DNA of 64,000 nt from NCBI GenBank assembly GCA_030581615.1, contig JAKTTT010000058.1:1-64000 (forward strand). Reading direction: 5' to 3'. Below, piece by piece: positions 44,000 through 56,468 of the stretch. The stretch is from Alloascoidea africana. Lineage: Eukaryota; Ascomycota; Alloascoideomycetes; Alloascoideales; Alloascoideaceae. Positions within the stretch are counted from its first letter, which is position 1; every line of letters begins with the position of its first letter. Made by a program: the position numbers and the translations under genes. The notes under the pieces were generated by a model. That model searched no databases. It saw nothing but the letters and a program-made list of their open reading frames with translations, and had not been told where the DNA came from.

Positions 44000-46570
44000 A
44001 TGAACTCGTCCAGCTCGCTCGCCCCGGCGCAGGTTCACGGCCAGGCTCAAGCTCAAGCTCAAGCTCAAGCTCATGGCCAGGTTTACGGCCAGGCTCACGG
44101 CCAGGCTCACGGCCAAGCTCAAGGCCAGGGCCCGCGACGGGCCCTGTCCGCAGGCCCCAGCTCCTCGTCCACCACGGCCGCTCAGTCTCTGGGCCTCCAG
44201 GCTCCACCACCACCACCACCACCGCCGCCTCCAACGCTGTCGCGCCCGTCGCCGCGGTTCTCGCCGAGATACTCGCACCGGAACCCCAGCAGCTCCATCT
44301 CCGTCGCCACCGCGGCCCCGGCCCCGGCACCTGCCCTAGCACCAGCACCAGCACCAGCACCAGGCACTGGCACTGCGATCTCTAGCTCGTCCATCCCGAT
44401 CATGGCCGCTCCTCCTCGTACCCCGGCCTCCAGCCAGAGCCTTCACTCGTTTCCCGACCACGCCCTGCTACGCCATTCGGCCTCAATTCCTCCTCCTCCT
44501 CCGCCGCCGCCGCCGCCCCCAGATGCCCAGGCACAGGCCCCTGCCCTGCCCTTCTACTCAGATCCAAATTGCCCTCCACGTCTGCACAACTCCAACTTCT
44601 CCCGCCGAAACACCTTCGTGCCCCTGAGCCTGGCCTCGTCCTGGAACATGCCCCATCACTACGATAGATCCCAGCACCAGCTCCATATCAGAACAAGGGC
44701 CCCGGCCCCCGTCTTCCACAAGGTCAAGTCCGATCGCGACCTCAATCCCGTCATCAACCGCTCCCCAAAGTATAGAAGAGCTACGCACGAGGGAACTTAC
44801 CTCTCTCCACTACAAAGCATCACCCTCCATCTAGCAACAACCTTCCGGCTCTGTAACCCCAAATTCACCTATAACAGCTCCAAAAACCCAAGAAGAGTTT
44901 TGACAAAGCCGAGCGACGGGAAATACAACAACGGTTACGACAATGAAAACAGCGACTACATCCTCTATGTAAACGACATCCTCGGCATCGAAGAACAGCG
45001 CAAATACCTGGTTCTGGACATTCTGGGTCAGGGCACCTTTGGCCAGGTCGTAAGGTGTCAAAACATGAAAACCAGAGAAATCGTCGCCGTAAAAGTCATC
45101 AAATCAAAACCTGCCTATATGAACCAATCTCTAATGGAGGTCTCCATCCTCGAACACCTAAACTCCAAAATAGACAAACATGATGAACACCATTTCTTAC
45201 GTCTACTGGATCGGTTCCTGTTTAGAGAGCATCTGTGCCTGGTCTTTGAACAACTGAGCAGTAATCTCTACGAGCTCATCAAACAAAATTCTTTCCGTGG
45301 TCTCAGCATCAAACTCGTTCGTACTTTCACCGCCCAACTTCTCGACTCTTTACGTGTTTTAAAAGACGCAAAAATCATACATTGTGATCTAAAACCTGAA
45401 AATATCCTGCTAACTGCCCCCGATTCCCCCGTCATCAAAGTCATCGATTTCGGTTCGGCCTGTCATGAGCGTCAAACCATTTACACCTACATCCAATCCC
45501 GCTTCTACAGATCTCCTGAAGTCATTTTGGGTATACCTTACACAACCTCCATAGACATGTGGTCCCTGGGTTGCATCGTTGCAGAACTCTTTCTTGGCTT
45601 GCCCATTTTCCCTGGTAGCTCCGAATACAACCAATTGACTCGAATTATAGACACATTGGGATACCCTCCCAATTGGATGATCGAAATGGGTAAAAACTCT
45701 GAACAACATTTTGAAAAAGTCTATTTCGACAAATCCGGTGAAAAAAAAGTGTCCCGATATAGACTCAAATCTATCGAAAAATACAATGCAGACTTTAAAT
45801 GTGAGGAAAAACCTTCCAAAAAATATTTCTCTTCAACAAACTTGAGAGAAATAGTCTTGAATTACCAGAGTAAGAAAAGAGGTACAAATACATCCTCCAC
45901 AACAGATTCCACACTGGAGCTTACCTCTCCCGTGATAGATTCTCAACATCGCTTTATGCATTCAAATTATAAAAAAGATGAAAGAGACCAAAATAAAGAG
46001 ATTGAAAATCGCGCTTGTTTGCTCGACTTTATCGAGGGCCTACTAAATATAAATCCTTTGGAACGGTGGACCCCTCACCAGGCTATGATGCATCCCTTTA
46101 TTACTGGTGCAAAGTTCATGGGCCATTTCGTCCCCAACTCGGCTTTTGGTGAACACAGATCGGTCTCCACAAACCTCAACTCTGGTTCTTCTTACTCCTA
46201 CGGTGGTCTCCCTGGAGAATTGAGCACGACTCGCTCAAATGGTAACCTCCGGTCGGCCTCATACAGCCAAAAGCAAGCCGTGACTGGCCCTCCCGTGTCG
46301 ACAGCCAACAATTCAGCCATGCCTGCTTCATCTTCTTCTGGATCCGGACCTTGGTCCCAGCAGTCTCCCCAGCAGACGGCCATGCCCCCTGTCCCCAAAC
46401 TGAACTCGCATTACATGAGGCAACGTGCACGGACAATAGGCCAGGACTCGATCCCGTATCAGATACAAAGAGCAGCTTACATGGGCTCTCATCCCGTCCC
46501 GGTGCCAATGTCCGGTGCCAATAGCCACAATCCTGCCCTCCATCATCAGCAACAGCAACAGCAGCAGCAA

Positions 46571-46602
<32 letters not shown>

Positions 46603-46678
46603 ACCACTGTCACAGTCACAGCAACAATCGCTTAGTAGGTCGCAGTCGCAGGGACATAGCATGTATTACTCAAAGTAG
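44000..46678 (+). CDS. YAK1: DYRK-family protein kinase Yak1
   Basis: Yak1 is a growth-inhibiting kinase opposed by PKA and active under stress and glucose limitation. The 892-residue product has a low-complexity amino half: an Ala-Gln repeat, polyproline runs and Ala-Pro repeats. The kinase domain starts near 335 with ILGQGTFGQVV, then VAVKVIKSK with the ATP lysine, HCDLKPENIL, IDFGSACHE, and the DYRK activation loop YTYIQSRFYRSPE whose tyrosine is autophosphorylated. SIDMWSLGCIVAELFLG and FPGSSEYNQLTRIIDTLG are Yak1-typical. The tail has a polyglutamine stretch. ATG 44000 is the first in frame; a Met near 44401 is an alternative, because the 5' region shared with EDC3 is only 141 bp. Confidence 0.94.
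44035..44126 (+). repeat. Hexamer repeats ggccag/ctcaag in the YAK1 amino end
   Basis: Tandem ctcaag units followed by ggccaggctcac units encode Gln-Ala and His-Gly-Gln-Ala repeats. The pattern is period six, so length changes keep frame. Confidence 0.85.
46549..46602 (+). repeat. CAG/CAA polyglutamine tract in YAK1
   Basis: About 18 consecutive Gln codons, mixed CAG and CAA, after two histidines, near the carboxy end of Yak1. The mixture of codons should damp slippage. Confidence 0.9.
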
Positions 46679-46936
46679 TTGGGTACTCTCTCTATATATA
46701 TTTTTACGCGTTCGCACTCTGTACTTGTACCATAACCTCTCATAACCGCCGACTCCTATTCTACAATCCCGTTGGGTCCGGGTAACATGGGTGCGACCAG
46801 CCCAGCTTTTCGGAGTTGGTCGATCGAATCAGGCTACTTCTCTTCTGGACCGTTTTCCTATCTTTGATCTCCTCCTTGTTTTCTAATACTCGGGCGTTAG
46901 CAAACATAAAACTACAAACAAACAGGCAAAACCAAA

Positions 46937-48057
46937 ATGTCATCTGCACAGGAAAAAACCAATCCGCGCGAGAAATTCCTCGCTATTTTCCCCCAGATCG
47001 TGGAAGAAGTTGACCAAGTTGTTGCTTCCTATGGTCTCAGCGATGCAGCTAGAGAATGGTTTAAGAAAGTGAGTTCCTGTTACAATTAGTTGTTGGACTG
47101 GGTTAAAAAAACATTGCTAACATATTTTAGAATTTGGTTTACAACACTCCCGGGGGAAAACTGAACCGAGGCATTTCGGTCGTTGATACCTATCAGATTC
47201 TGACTGGAAAGGCAGAGTTGACGGAGCAAGAATACTTCCAAGTTGCGCTTCTGGGCTGGGCTATCGAGCTCTTACAGGCCTATTTTCTCGTTGCAGATGA
47301 CATGATGGATTATTCTCTCACCAGAAGAGGCCAACCATGTTGGTACAAGAATGAGAATGTGGGAATGATTGCGATTAACGACTCCTTCATGTTGGAGGCC
47401 GCCATCTACATTCTTTTGAAAAAACACTTTAAAGGTGAAAAATACTATGTTGATCTGATCGAACTATTCCACGAAGTCACTTTCCAGACAGAACTGGGCC
47501 AGTTGCTCGATCTTATCACGGCTCCTGAGGACAGCGTTGACTTGAGTCAGTTCTCTCTCGCCAAGCACTCTTTCATTGTGCGTTTCAAAACCGCTTACTA
47601 TAGCTTTTATCTCCCCGTTGCTCTTGCAATGCACATGGCCGGAGTACACAGCGAGCAAGATCTGAAACAGGCCCGTGACATTCTGATTCCTATGGGTGAA
47701 TACTTCCAGATCCAAGATGATTATCTGGACTGCTATGGAAGTCCCGAGGTTATTGGCAAAGTGGGCACCGATATCCAGGATAACAAGTGCAGCTGGCTGG
47801 TAAACACAGCGCTTAAAAAAGCGACTCCAGACCAGCGGACAGTGCTTGACGAGAACTACGGTAGGAAAGATCCTATAAAAGAGGCCAAGGTAAAGGCTCT
47901 GTTTAAAGATTTGGATTTGGAAAACGAGTACTTGGCCTACGAGGAGCAATTTGGGAAAGAGATCCGCGCAAAGATTGACGAAATTGATGAGAGTAGGGGT
48001 TTTAAGAAGGAGGTTCTTTTGGCATTTTTCAAAAAGATCTACAAGAGATCGAAATAA
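46937..48057 (+). CDS. ERG20: Farnesyl pyrophosphate synthase, two exons
   Basis: Erg20 condenses IPP with DMAPP and GPP to farnesyl diphosphate, the entry to sterols, dolichol, ubiquinone and prenylation. Exons 46937-47068 and 47131-48057 join in phase 0 over a 62-nt intron (GTGAGT, branch ttgctaac, acceptor tttag) to 352 residues, the same length as the yeast enzyme. The first Asp-rich motif is DDMMD at 100-104, in the same numbering as yeast. RRGQPCWY, the chain-length region [12 protein letters not shown], and the second Asp-rich motif DDYLDCYG are all present. The end is KKIYKRSK, with the family's basic carboxy terminus. CTG codons at conserved leucines argue for the standard code. Confidence 0.97.
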
Positions 48058-48504
48058 TAATACTTTAACATTTAAAGATCCCTTTTAATAGATTTTGAAG
48101 AGACAGCACGTATGAATGGAAGTCTGGTGCTTGTCCTTAATATTCATGATCATCTACGCTCTCAAGCCTTTTTTTTCTGTAATCAATCAATCGGCATTAT
48201 GTGTCCTTCGAACGGTCCCAGTGAAATCCGCTCCACATTTTAATGTAACAGGGATTTGACTGACACTATTTCATTCCACATCATGGAAAGAATTCGTTCG
48301 TTCGATTAATAGAGTAATTACGTACTTGAACTAGTTCACTAACTCAAAAAGAGTACAAGTTTGATTGATCATAAAGTTCATTTCCAATACAAAAAAAGAC
48401 AAGACTTATTATCAATTAACAACAACATTAACAACAAAAACTGATGATAAAAATTAAATTGCAAAACATGTGTGTCATTGCTCTATTTTTAATGGTTTCG
48501 TTCT
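48058..48504. other. Convergent 3' spacer ERG20/OPT
   Basis: About 450 bp, AT-rich with short A-runs. No gene was recognised; a 68-codon frame at 48444-48650 overlaps the end of the transporter and is taken as chance. Confidence 0.7.
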
Positions 48505-50904
48505 TCACCAAGTGTCAGGTCCAAATGCTTCACCTGGCTGAAGGACATGCTGAATGGCAGTGCCCAATGAATCCTTGGTGCTGTTCACAACGCTGTTCCC
48601 CCACCAGCTGGGAAAATCAGTGGTGGTCAGCGACAGACAGAGAAAGATGATGAGAGAAGACCAAGCCAGGCCAAGATCAAGTCCAGCTGAGAGACTGTAG
48701 TTGTACTTGCTCCACCAGTGGAACCAGCGCTTCTTCACAAAGTAACCAAAAATGGTGCCAACAACGCAGTATGCACCGTAGTTATACGGAGTCGCAGGCG
48801 GGATATACCCTGTGCCGCTGAAGATGACGGGCCAGTTGACATACTTTACGAATGACTTGGGGTACTTGCGTAGAATAAGCCAGTTGATAACAGGCAAAAT
48901 AGCACCGACAATGAAAAAGAAGAGCAGTCCATAGTACATGTGTCCATGGGAAAATTGGCGCTGGGGGCCAATGACACCCCAAATGATGGAGGCATTGAAA
49001 AAGACACGACCATTGGGACAGGTGAAATGAGACTTTTGCGTAGGAGAGCAAATATCGTCAAAAGCACCCTGGGTCCATTTCATAGCGGCAATCTGGACGA
49101 TGGAACCCCAGACGACCGCAATACCCTGCGCAAAGAATAGAACTCTGGGAGCAAGCTTGAGATAGTGGCCCAGCTTCATGTCCTGGGCGAAAACAGTTGC
49201 CTGTGCGTTGGTAATGTAGCCAAAAGTTTTGAAGAACATCATGGCAATTGGTCTTCCAGGAACCATGTAACCGACGATAAACTCGGTGATGACATTCAGA
49301 CCAACCTGGATATTTGTGAGGGCATAGATGGTACCAATGGGGAACAAAAACACAAGTGCAATGAGTAGAGCGACAATCAGAGCCCAAACAGGTAGATCTG
49401 TGTCCCAGGCACGGACAGTGGCAATGGAGAGTGCAAAGGAAACGAGGAATACGATAAGGAACCACCATTCAGGAGCCTCGCGGTATTCTTTCATGAGTCT
49501 ATTATGGACATCCTGCTTTTCATTCTTGTTTTGCCAGATCAGTTGGTAGATTTCCTTGCCATGGAAGAGAGCCGCATGCATAATGGTTGCAGTTGTGGAA
49601 GCAAAGGACATTCCGTAACTGAGCGCAAAAGTCGTGGAGAGAAACAGAGGAGAGTATTTTTTGTAGGAAGCGCTGTCAAAAGTGTTATGTTTTGTCAAAA
49701 TTTTGCTCACATTGTAGGTTTCCTGGTACCTGTCCCAAGAGTTTGAGTCCGAGATGGGGAGGTACTTGCCGTTCCAGTAGTTGCTGAAGTGGAGGGCTGG
49801 GGTCACAATCCAAAAGAAGATGACCATGGAGCCCAAAATGTTTGCAATAACTGGGAAAGGAGGGATTAGAGGCGAGCCGATATAGCCTGCAATCTGATTC
49901 CAATCAAAAGTAATTGGAATAAGACCCATTCCTGTGGAAGCGCCAAAGACCTGGTTCACAACCGTGTTGTTTGGTTTGATCCAGGTGACCCAGGCAAAGT
50001 AGGACAAGAACGAAGCAATATAGCCGGGGAACCAGTGCCAGATGAAGTAGCCCGTAAAGCAGACCATGAAGAAAGCAAGACGCGAAATCTTCCAGCCATT
50101 GGCGGTATGGTTAACATTCAGATGGATATTTGTCAAAAAAGTGGTAGTGACCAGATTTGAAGGCCAAATCATGGAAGATGGGTAGACGAGGACTCTTCGA
50201 GCAATTCCGGCATATGAGTAGCCGATGAGCTGGGTCGAGATACAAGCAACCAAAGCAAACCCCCATCCAAAATCAATGTGGTAAAAATTGTTCATTGCAA
50301 CAAGAATATCGGTTGCATAGGCGGCACCACCACCGAAGGACACATTTGCCATAATTGTAATGAAAGCGTGCTCTTTGACGTTAAACTTTCCGGGATTTAA
50401 GGGTGCGCCAAAGACAGAGACATTGGGGACCAATTTCTCCCAGGCTCTACCCAGGGGCCAAGCGAGAATAGAAGACACAAAGGTGGAAATGGTAAAGGCC
50501 GGGGCATGGAACGAGAAAAACACGTTCAAAGCCGAACCTATTGTGCACATTATCAGACCTAAAGTCCACATCCTAATGGTATTCTGGGGAGTGGATGGAT
50601 CGTCAGATGAGGGTACAGCGGCACGAACTTCTGGATATATCGAGTCATCAGGAATGGAAGTGGCCACATACTCGTCGTCTGCAATGGCTTTTGCATCGGC
50701 GCCGTAGAGGTTTAGAACCTCTTCGTCTTTGACACCGTCCGAGTCAGAGGAGTAGGCTTTTGGACCTTCGTTTATTGAAGACTTGTCGTCCAAGGCGGCA
50801 ACAGGCTTTGTGGTCCCGCCTACCTTTTCTCTGTCCAGATCACCAGCACTATCTGTTGCAGAGAACGACGAGGTATATACCCCTTTAGTTTCATCCACAG
50901 TCAT
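48505..50904 (-). CDS. OPT-family oligopeptide transporter
   Basis: OPT proteins import tetra- and pentapeptides or glutathione with protons across the plasma membrane. The 799-residue product has about 115 hydrophilic residues, then a block typical of the family: DPSTPQNTIRMWTLGLI. The motif NPGKFNVKEHAFITIMANVS is the core OPT signature (the yeast form is NPGPFNIKEH). SQLIGYSYAGIARRVLVYP-type residues appear as TQLIGYSYAGIARR. PSSMIWPSNLV, IAGYIGSPLIPP and TGYIPPATPYNYGAY are further hallmarks. About 14 membrane helices are apparent. It resembles the Opt1/Hgt1 group; which substrate it carries cannot be read from the sequence. A TATA box lies about 100 bp upstream. Confidence 0.94.
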   Translation of the reverse strand: MTVDETKGVYTSSFSATDSAGDLDREKVGGTTKPVAALDDKSSINEGPKAYSSDSDGVKDEEVLNLYGADAKAIADDEYVATSIPDDSIYPEVRAAVPSSDDPSTPQNTIRMWTLGLIMCTIGSALNVFFSFHAPAFTISTFVSSILAWPLGRAWEKLVPNVSVFGAPLNPGKFNVKEHAFITIMANVSFGGGAAYATDILVAMNNFYHIDFGWGFALVACISTQLIGYSYAGIARRVLVYPSSMIWPSNLVTTTFLTNIHLNVNHTANGWKISRLAFFMVCFTGYFIWHWFPGYIASFLSYFAWVTWIKPNNTVVNQVFGASTGMGLIPITFDWNQIAGYIGSPLIPPFPVIANILGSMVIFFWIVTPALHFSNYWNGKYLPISDSNSWDRYQETYNVSKILTKHNTFDSASYKKYSPLFLSTTFALSYGMSFASTTATIMHAALFHGKEIYQLIWQNKNEKQDVHNRLMKEYREAPEWWFLIVFLVSFALSIATVRAWDTDLPVWALIVALLIALVFLFPIGTIYALTNIQVGLNVITEFIVGYMVPGRPIAMMFFKTFGYITNAQATVFAQDMKLGHYLKLAPRVLFFAQGIAVVWGSIVQIAAMKWTQGAFDDICSPTQKSHFTCPNGRVFFNASIIWGVIGPQRQFSHGHMYYGLLFFFIVGAILPVINWLILRKYPKSFVKYVNWPVIFSGTGYIPPATPYNYGAYCVVGTIFGYFVKKRWFHWWSKYNYSLSAGLDLGLAWSSLIIFLCLSLTTTDFPSWWGNSVVNSTKDSLGTAIQHVLQPGEAFGPDTW

Positions 50905-52209
50905 GGCTTGGGGGTGGAGATGTAAATTAGAAGATGATGATGGAGAGGATTGATTTACCGAGGTTTTGTGACGGTTTTGTGTCGAGAGAGACTAGAGGCC
51001 TTTATATACAATACTACTGTATGTAGACGCGGGATATAAGCTTAAATTGATCCAGAGGAGAGAGTGTAGGCGCCAAGCTTAAATCTGTCGCCTTGGTTTT
51101 CTTTTTCACGTTTGGCATTATTACAAACATGAAGAAATATGCTGGCGATCTGTTTGCCCGTTGGATATGGCGAGTAATCCGACAGATTTCATGCGTGAAG
51201 AGCAAAAGGCTATTACAATTACTGTTAGCCAGGGGGAGAAAGAATGCTGGGAAAGGCCAAGCTAACTTAAAAATGCAAATTGACTTATGATCCTCACCAT
51301 CATCATCATCACCTACTAGGCTTGTTAGCGCGCACAGAGAAAGAGTTTTCTCTCTGTCCTCCCCATTTCCTTCAAGACAACTCAAAAGAGTTTAATCTTT
51401 GGTTGCTAGTAGTAACAAAATATAAAAAAATGAGTCTAAAATTGAATAGAAAAGAAAAGAAAGTGATACGTTACTAGCAGTTTTTCTAGTTTCAGTGTAT
51501 ATACTCTTACGACCACAATTTTACGAATACCTACAAAGGGATGGGCGATTCAAGGGATATTTTTGTATGGCATCTTTTATCAGAAATCATATCAAACGTG
51601 CTGCATTCTTATCTATCGGCTTGTCTATCTTAGACATGGATTTCAAAGCTTAAACCCAGTAGTCGATAACCAAAATGCTCCCAAAAGAGTAAGGATGGTG
51701 CCACACCATGCTTCTTCGGATTACGTCTATTATAGTTGACTTGCCCTTTGCTCAATATATTGCACAATCAATCTTTTTTATCAATTAGTAATGAGACTCG
51801 CAATCGTGCTTTTGCATGGAACAGCCGCAGCTATTTTTTTTTCGTTTTTTTCTTTTTTTCTTGATCTGTTGAGGACTGAATCTGTCACCAAAACATCCCG
51901 GCAAATAGTTTTTTTTGTCCTTGCACGGCACCAAATCTGCGCTGCATCACGAACATGCATGGAAAACATTATCTGGAGAGAAAAGTTACCACCATCTTTC
52001 CAACGATCCTCCACTACAGGGCCTGTATCTATAAGTGGCCTACTTTTTTTTATATAACTTTATCGCATTTCCTTCTGGTAATGTTTCTAGGATTTTTTTT
52101 TGTATTGTGGGGTTGTCTATATCAGTTTACTCAAGTGTCGAAGCGCCGAGCCCGGAAAAGCTGTGCAACAGCTCGCATGCGGACGGCAAAGCAGTTGTTC
52201 CGGACCGGC
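50905..52209. other. Intergenic upstream of the OPT gene
   Basis: About 1.3 kb between the OPT start and the stop of the rhamnonate dehydratase. It holds poly-T and A-rich tracts and a catcatcatcat run near 51298, but no supportable gene. Confidence 0.65.
51001..51008 (-). promoter_or_regulatory. TATA box of the OPT transporter gene
   Basis: The minus strand reads TATATAAA about 100 bp before the ATG at 50904, a normal yeast spacing. Confidence 0.65.
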
Positions 52210-53535
52210 TTATAATACTGCGGCCCCGTTCCGGTGTCCGGTTCCGGCTCCGGTTCCGGCTCCGGTTCCGTTCGAGGACGGGGACAGGTGATCCTCCAGC
52301 CACAGGTCCTCGCCTCTGACCAGCGGCGCATCCGGGTTCACCTCCAGCCCGAACCCAGGCTTGTCCAGCACCGACACGTCGAGAACCCCGTTGTGCGGGA
52401 CAGGCTCGTTGACAAACAGGTCGCCGAACACGGGCAGCACCGAGCCGCCGTCGGGCGAGTTGGCCAGGTACTCCTGGAAGGGAGTGTTGAGCTGGGAGGC
52501 GACAAAGTGGTAGGAGTAGGGCCCCGAGGCATGCGGGACGACCGGAATGTCGTAGGCGGCGGCGTGGGCGGCGATGCGCAGGATTTCGGTGAGCCCGCCG
52601 ACCCACATGACGTCCGGCTGCAAGATGTCGACGTCGCGGGACTCGATCAGCTTGCGGAACCCGTAGCGCGAGTACTCGTGCTCGCCGGTCGTCCACTTTG
52701 TGCGAGGACACGCCCGCTTGAGCAGCCGGAAGCCGTCCGAGTCGTCCGGCGACAGCACCTCCTCGAACCAGTTGATGTCCAGGTCCTCTTTCTCGGAGGC
52801 TGCGGCCAGCTCGATGGCATACGGCACCGTCAGCGCCATGTAGCAGTCCACCATCAGCGGGAACCCGGCCCCGACACTCTGCCGCTTCTGCTTGAGAAAC
52901 GCAATGTTCTTATCCAGGCCCGCGTGTCCCTCGTCAGGCCCATACGGCAGGGCCACCTTGGCTCCCCAGAAGCCCATCTTCTTGGCCGCCGCCACGTTGT
53001 TGCCCGTGCAGTAGAAGTCGATCTTCTTCTTGGTCGCGCCGCCAATCAACTTGTAAACGGGCTCTCCGCGCATTTTGCCCAGCAGGTCCCAAAGCGCCAG
53101 GTCCACCACCGAGATGGCCGCCAGCGCGATCCCCTTCCGGCCGTAGAACAGCGAGGCCCGAAACATCTTGTCCCACATCAGATTCAGGTTCCGCGGGTCC
53201 TCTCCAATCAGAAACCGCTCAAAGTGCTTCATCACAAGCCAGCATGCGACTGGACCCCCGAACCCCGTAGCAAATCCCTTTTGCCCAGTGTTGGTCTCAA
53301 CCTCCACGCAGAACGACCCTAGCACATTGATCCCCCAGCTAACACGCGATTGACGATACTCTGCATACTTGGACATGGGGTTCGCAATTGGGTCGTCGAT
53401 TAGCCAGTGTCCTCGCTCCACATTGTGGTAGTCTCCTCCAATACCTTTGCCCCGAGTCACAAATGTCCGAATGTGTTGGATCCAAACACCTTCACGTTCA
53501 CCTCCATTTAGACTAGTCTTGCTGTTCGATGCCAT
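52210..53535 (-). CDS. LRA3: L-rhamnonate dehydratase (enolase superfamily)
   Basis: It dehydrates L-rhamnonate to 2-keto-3-deoxy-L-rhamnonate in the non-phosphorylated rhamnose pathway (LRA genes of Scheffersomyces). The 441-residue product matches bacterial and fungal RhmD in order: GGDYHNVERGHWLIDDPIA with the two active-site histidines, PMSKYAEYRQSR, FYGRKGIALAAISVVDLALW, the metal ligands MVDCYM, WFEEVL and TTGEHEYSRYGFR, then DILQPDVMWVGGLTEI and VPHASGPYSYHF. About 25 extra carboxy residues form a Gly-Thr repeat. The gene is far richer in GC than its neighbours, with mostly G or C at third positions. No other LRA gene is near. A TATA box lies at 53608-53613. Related acid-sugar dehydratases are the alternative assignment. 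Confidence 0.85.
   Translation of the reverse strand: MASNSKTSLNGGEREGVWIQHIRTFVTRGKGIGGDYHNVERGHWLIDDPIANPMSKYAEYRQSRVSWGINVLGSFCVEVETNTGQKGFATGFGGPVACWLVMKHFERFLIGEDPRNLNLMWDKMFRASLFYGRKGIALAAISVVDLALWDLLGKMRGEPVYKLIGGATKKKIDFYCTGNNVAAAKKMGFWGAKVALPYGPDEGHAGLDKNIAFLKQKRQSVGAGFPLMVDCYMALTVPYAIELAAASEKEDLDINWFEEVLSPDDSDGFRLLKRACPRTKWTTGEHEYSRYGFRKLIESRDVDILQPDVMWVGGLTEILRIAAHAAAYDIPVVPHASGPYSYHFVASQLNTPFQEYLANSPDGGSVLPVFGDLFVNEPVPHNGVLDVSVLDKPGFGLEVNPDAPLVRGEDLWLEDHLSPSSNGTGAGTGAGTGHRNGAAVL
52231..52266 (-). repeat. ggttccggctcc repeat at the 3' end of the rhamnonate dehydratase gene
   Basis: Roughly three 12-bp units plus remnants. On the coding strand they give the Gly-Thr/Gly-Ala repeat of the carboxy tail, which the family lacks. 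It looks like a recent in-frame expansion. Confidence 0.8.
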
Positions 53536-54894
53536 AGTTCGAATTGCTCAAATGTTTCAATGGCTTCTCTTTGGCGATATCGAATCAAATAGGATAATGT
53601 TTCAGCTTTATACATGGCTCTTCCCCTCCTCCCCTTTTCTCGGCTTCTCCTTCCGCTGAACCTTGGAAATGGAATCAGCAAACATCCAATCCTATTGCGT
53701 TTCGTAATTCAAGCGAGGTTCCCAACGGCTCATGTTTACTCCGTCTCAAACATGTTCTTGATGGCGGCCTACCTTTACCCCGGATTTGACACTCTCTGTG
53801 TTACCCTGAGTGACGAGATCATAGCATGTTTAACCCGGTTCTCGGCTCTTGTTTTAGTGAAAACATAGAATCAATACACATCAGGTATATATGCCTGTTT
53901 TTAAAGACTTGATCAAGTGCTTTTAGTTGTGTGTGGTAGTTCCCCCTCCCAAGGCTTCAGGGGAAATAGAAAATCGTACAACTAGCCCCGTGTTTTTTTG
54001 GCCCGCGCTTAGCTTCGGGTCCTCGTGAATTATACGACGACAAAAGGTTTGCCAAATAGGTCAATGAAGAATGCACTCTAATATATTCTATCAGCTGGAT
54101 CTTTAAAGGAGCGGGTTGGTTTTCACCAAGCTCCAGATTTTAATTGGTGTCGCCATAGCGCAATATCTAGTTCAATGTGACCAAAAGGAAAATGGGTTAC
54201 GCCTTGGTTCCTGATAAATTATAAATGGTCTCAATGCATAGATTGATCGAAGGCACTGAAAATGGTTTTAAGTGGGAGAAGCAAAATTAGGACTGGAATC
54301 TTTTACGGTTGTTGACATTCAAAAGATGTCCCAAGAACAGTTCGCTTAAAACACGTTTTAGGAATTGCGCTATCTATAGATTGTGGTCAAATCTCTGTTA
54401 TCGTGGGCTCTAGGTGCCAAGGCCAAGGCATCATCATATCGATAGCGTGCAGTTTTGGAAAGGCATCGCAACAAATAATAAAAGATAGAGTAACCCGGTG
54501 TTAATTGAACTTAGACAATTCTTTGGAAGGAAACAACAATTGTAGAGAACTTTGTTGGATGGTGATGCCTGGATCACACGTTGCGTGCTTCCTACGCATT
54601 CCACATTTAGTGCACAACGAAATACGACCTCTCGCTCCATCCCCCCAAATGCGCAGGAAATAGAAACATCACAACCCAATGTTTTGGCTGGGCATTACAC
54701 AATTGCAACCTTCATATTCTAAGCGCCCTAGAGCAATATCTTTTACAAACACCACACTACACTGTCTAGTATTGAAACCAATTGTATTCAATTCGATAAT
54801 GTACAATAGACCCAAATCATTAAAACAGTGATACAAATAGAATAGTACAGAAACAGAAGCCCATCATTTCCAAAATTTGTAACTTCCACAAGCT
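53536..54894. other. Intergenic between rhamnonate dehydratase and histone H4
   Basis: About 1.36 kb. It begins with the dehydratase promoter and ends with the H4 3' end. No gene was recognised; the longest frames are under 85 codons. Confidence 0.65.
53608..53613 (-). promoter_or_regulatory. TATA box of the rhamnonate dehydratase gene
   Basis: The minus strand reads TATAAA 73-78 bp before the ATG at 53535. Confidence 0.6.
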
Positions 54895-56132
<1,238 letters not shown>

Positions 56133-56468
56133 TTGTTATTACTTAATACGTTATGTCTCTATCTTTTTTTATGTAGCGTGTCGTCATTAGCATGGCTATT
56201 GTTCCTCTGATTTGCGTCTTAATTTGTGTTTTTAATTACAACTATGGATATATATGACTTTTGTACAGTAGATAATATATCGCTCTGGGTAAACTATTAT
56301 CAAACTGTAGTAATCTGTAAACTTGCAAACCCTTACAATATCTATGAGCAAATCACGACATCATGTCACTCTTCCTCAAAATCTCAAGGTCCTCATACAT
56401 TACAAACGCCAGTGCTCTAGGCATAAATCTAAATTCTAAAATGGTAACAAAAAAATCTCTATCAGAGC
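56133..56468. other. Convergent 3' spacer H3/AAT2
   Basis: 336 bp of AT-rich DNA, 3' ends only. No histone-type stem-loop is expected in yeast and none was seen. Confidence 0.7.

Noticed and set aside
43863-44360. Minus-strand extension making EDC3 appear 850 residues long
   Set aside because: The extension is Arg/Trp-rich shadow of the YAK1 amino end. The spliced Lsm exon at 43753-43858 explains the true start.
46937-48057. CUG-Ser code
   Set aside because: CTG codons fall at leucines conserved in farnesyl pyrophosphate synthase and Ubc9, so standard decoding fits.
52234-53322. Plus-strand 362-codon frame opposite the rhamnonate dehydratase
   Set aside because: It is the antisense shadow of a GC-rich gene: long open frames arise there by composition, and its residues show no family pattern.
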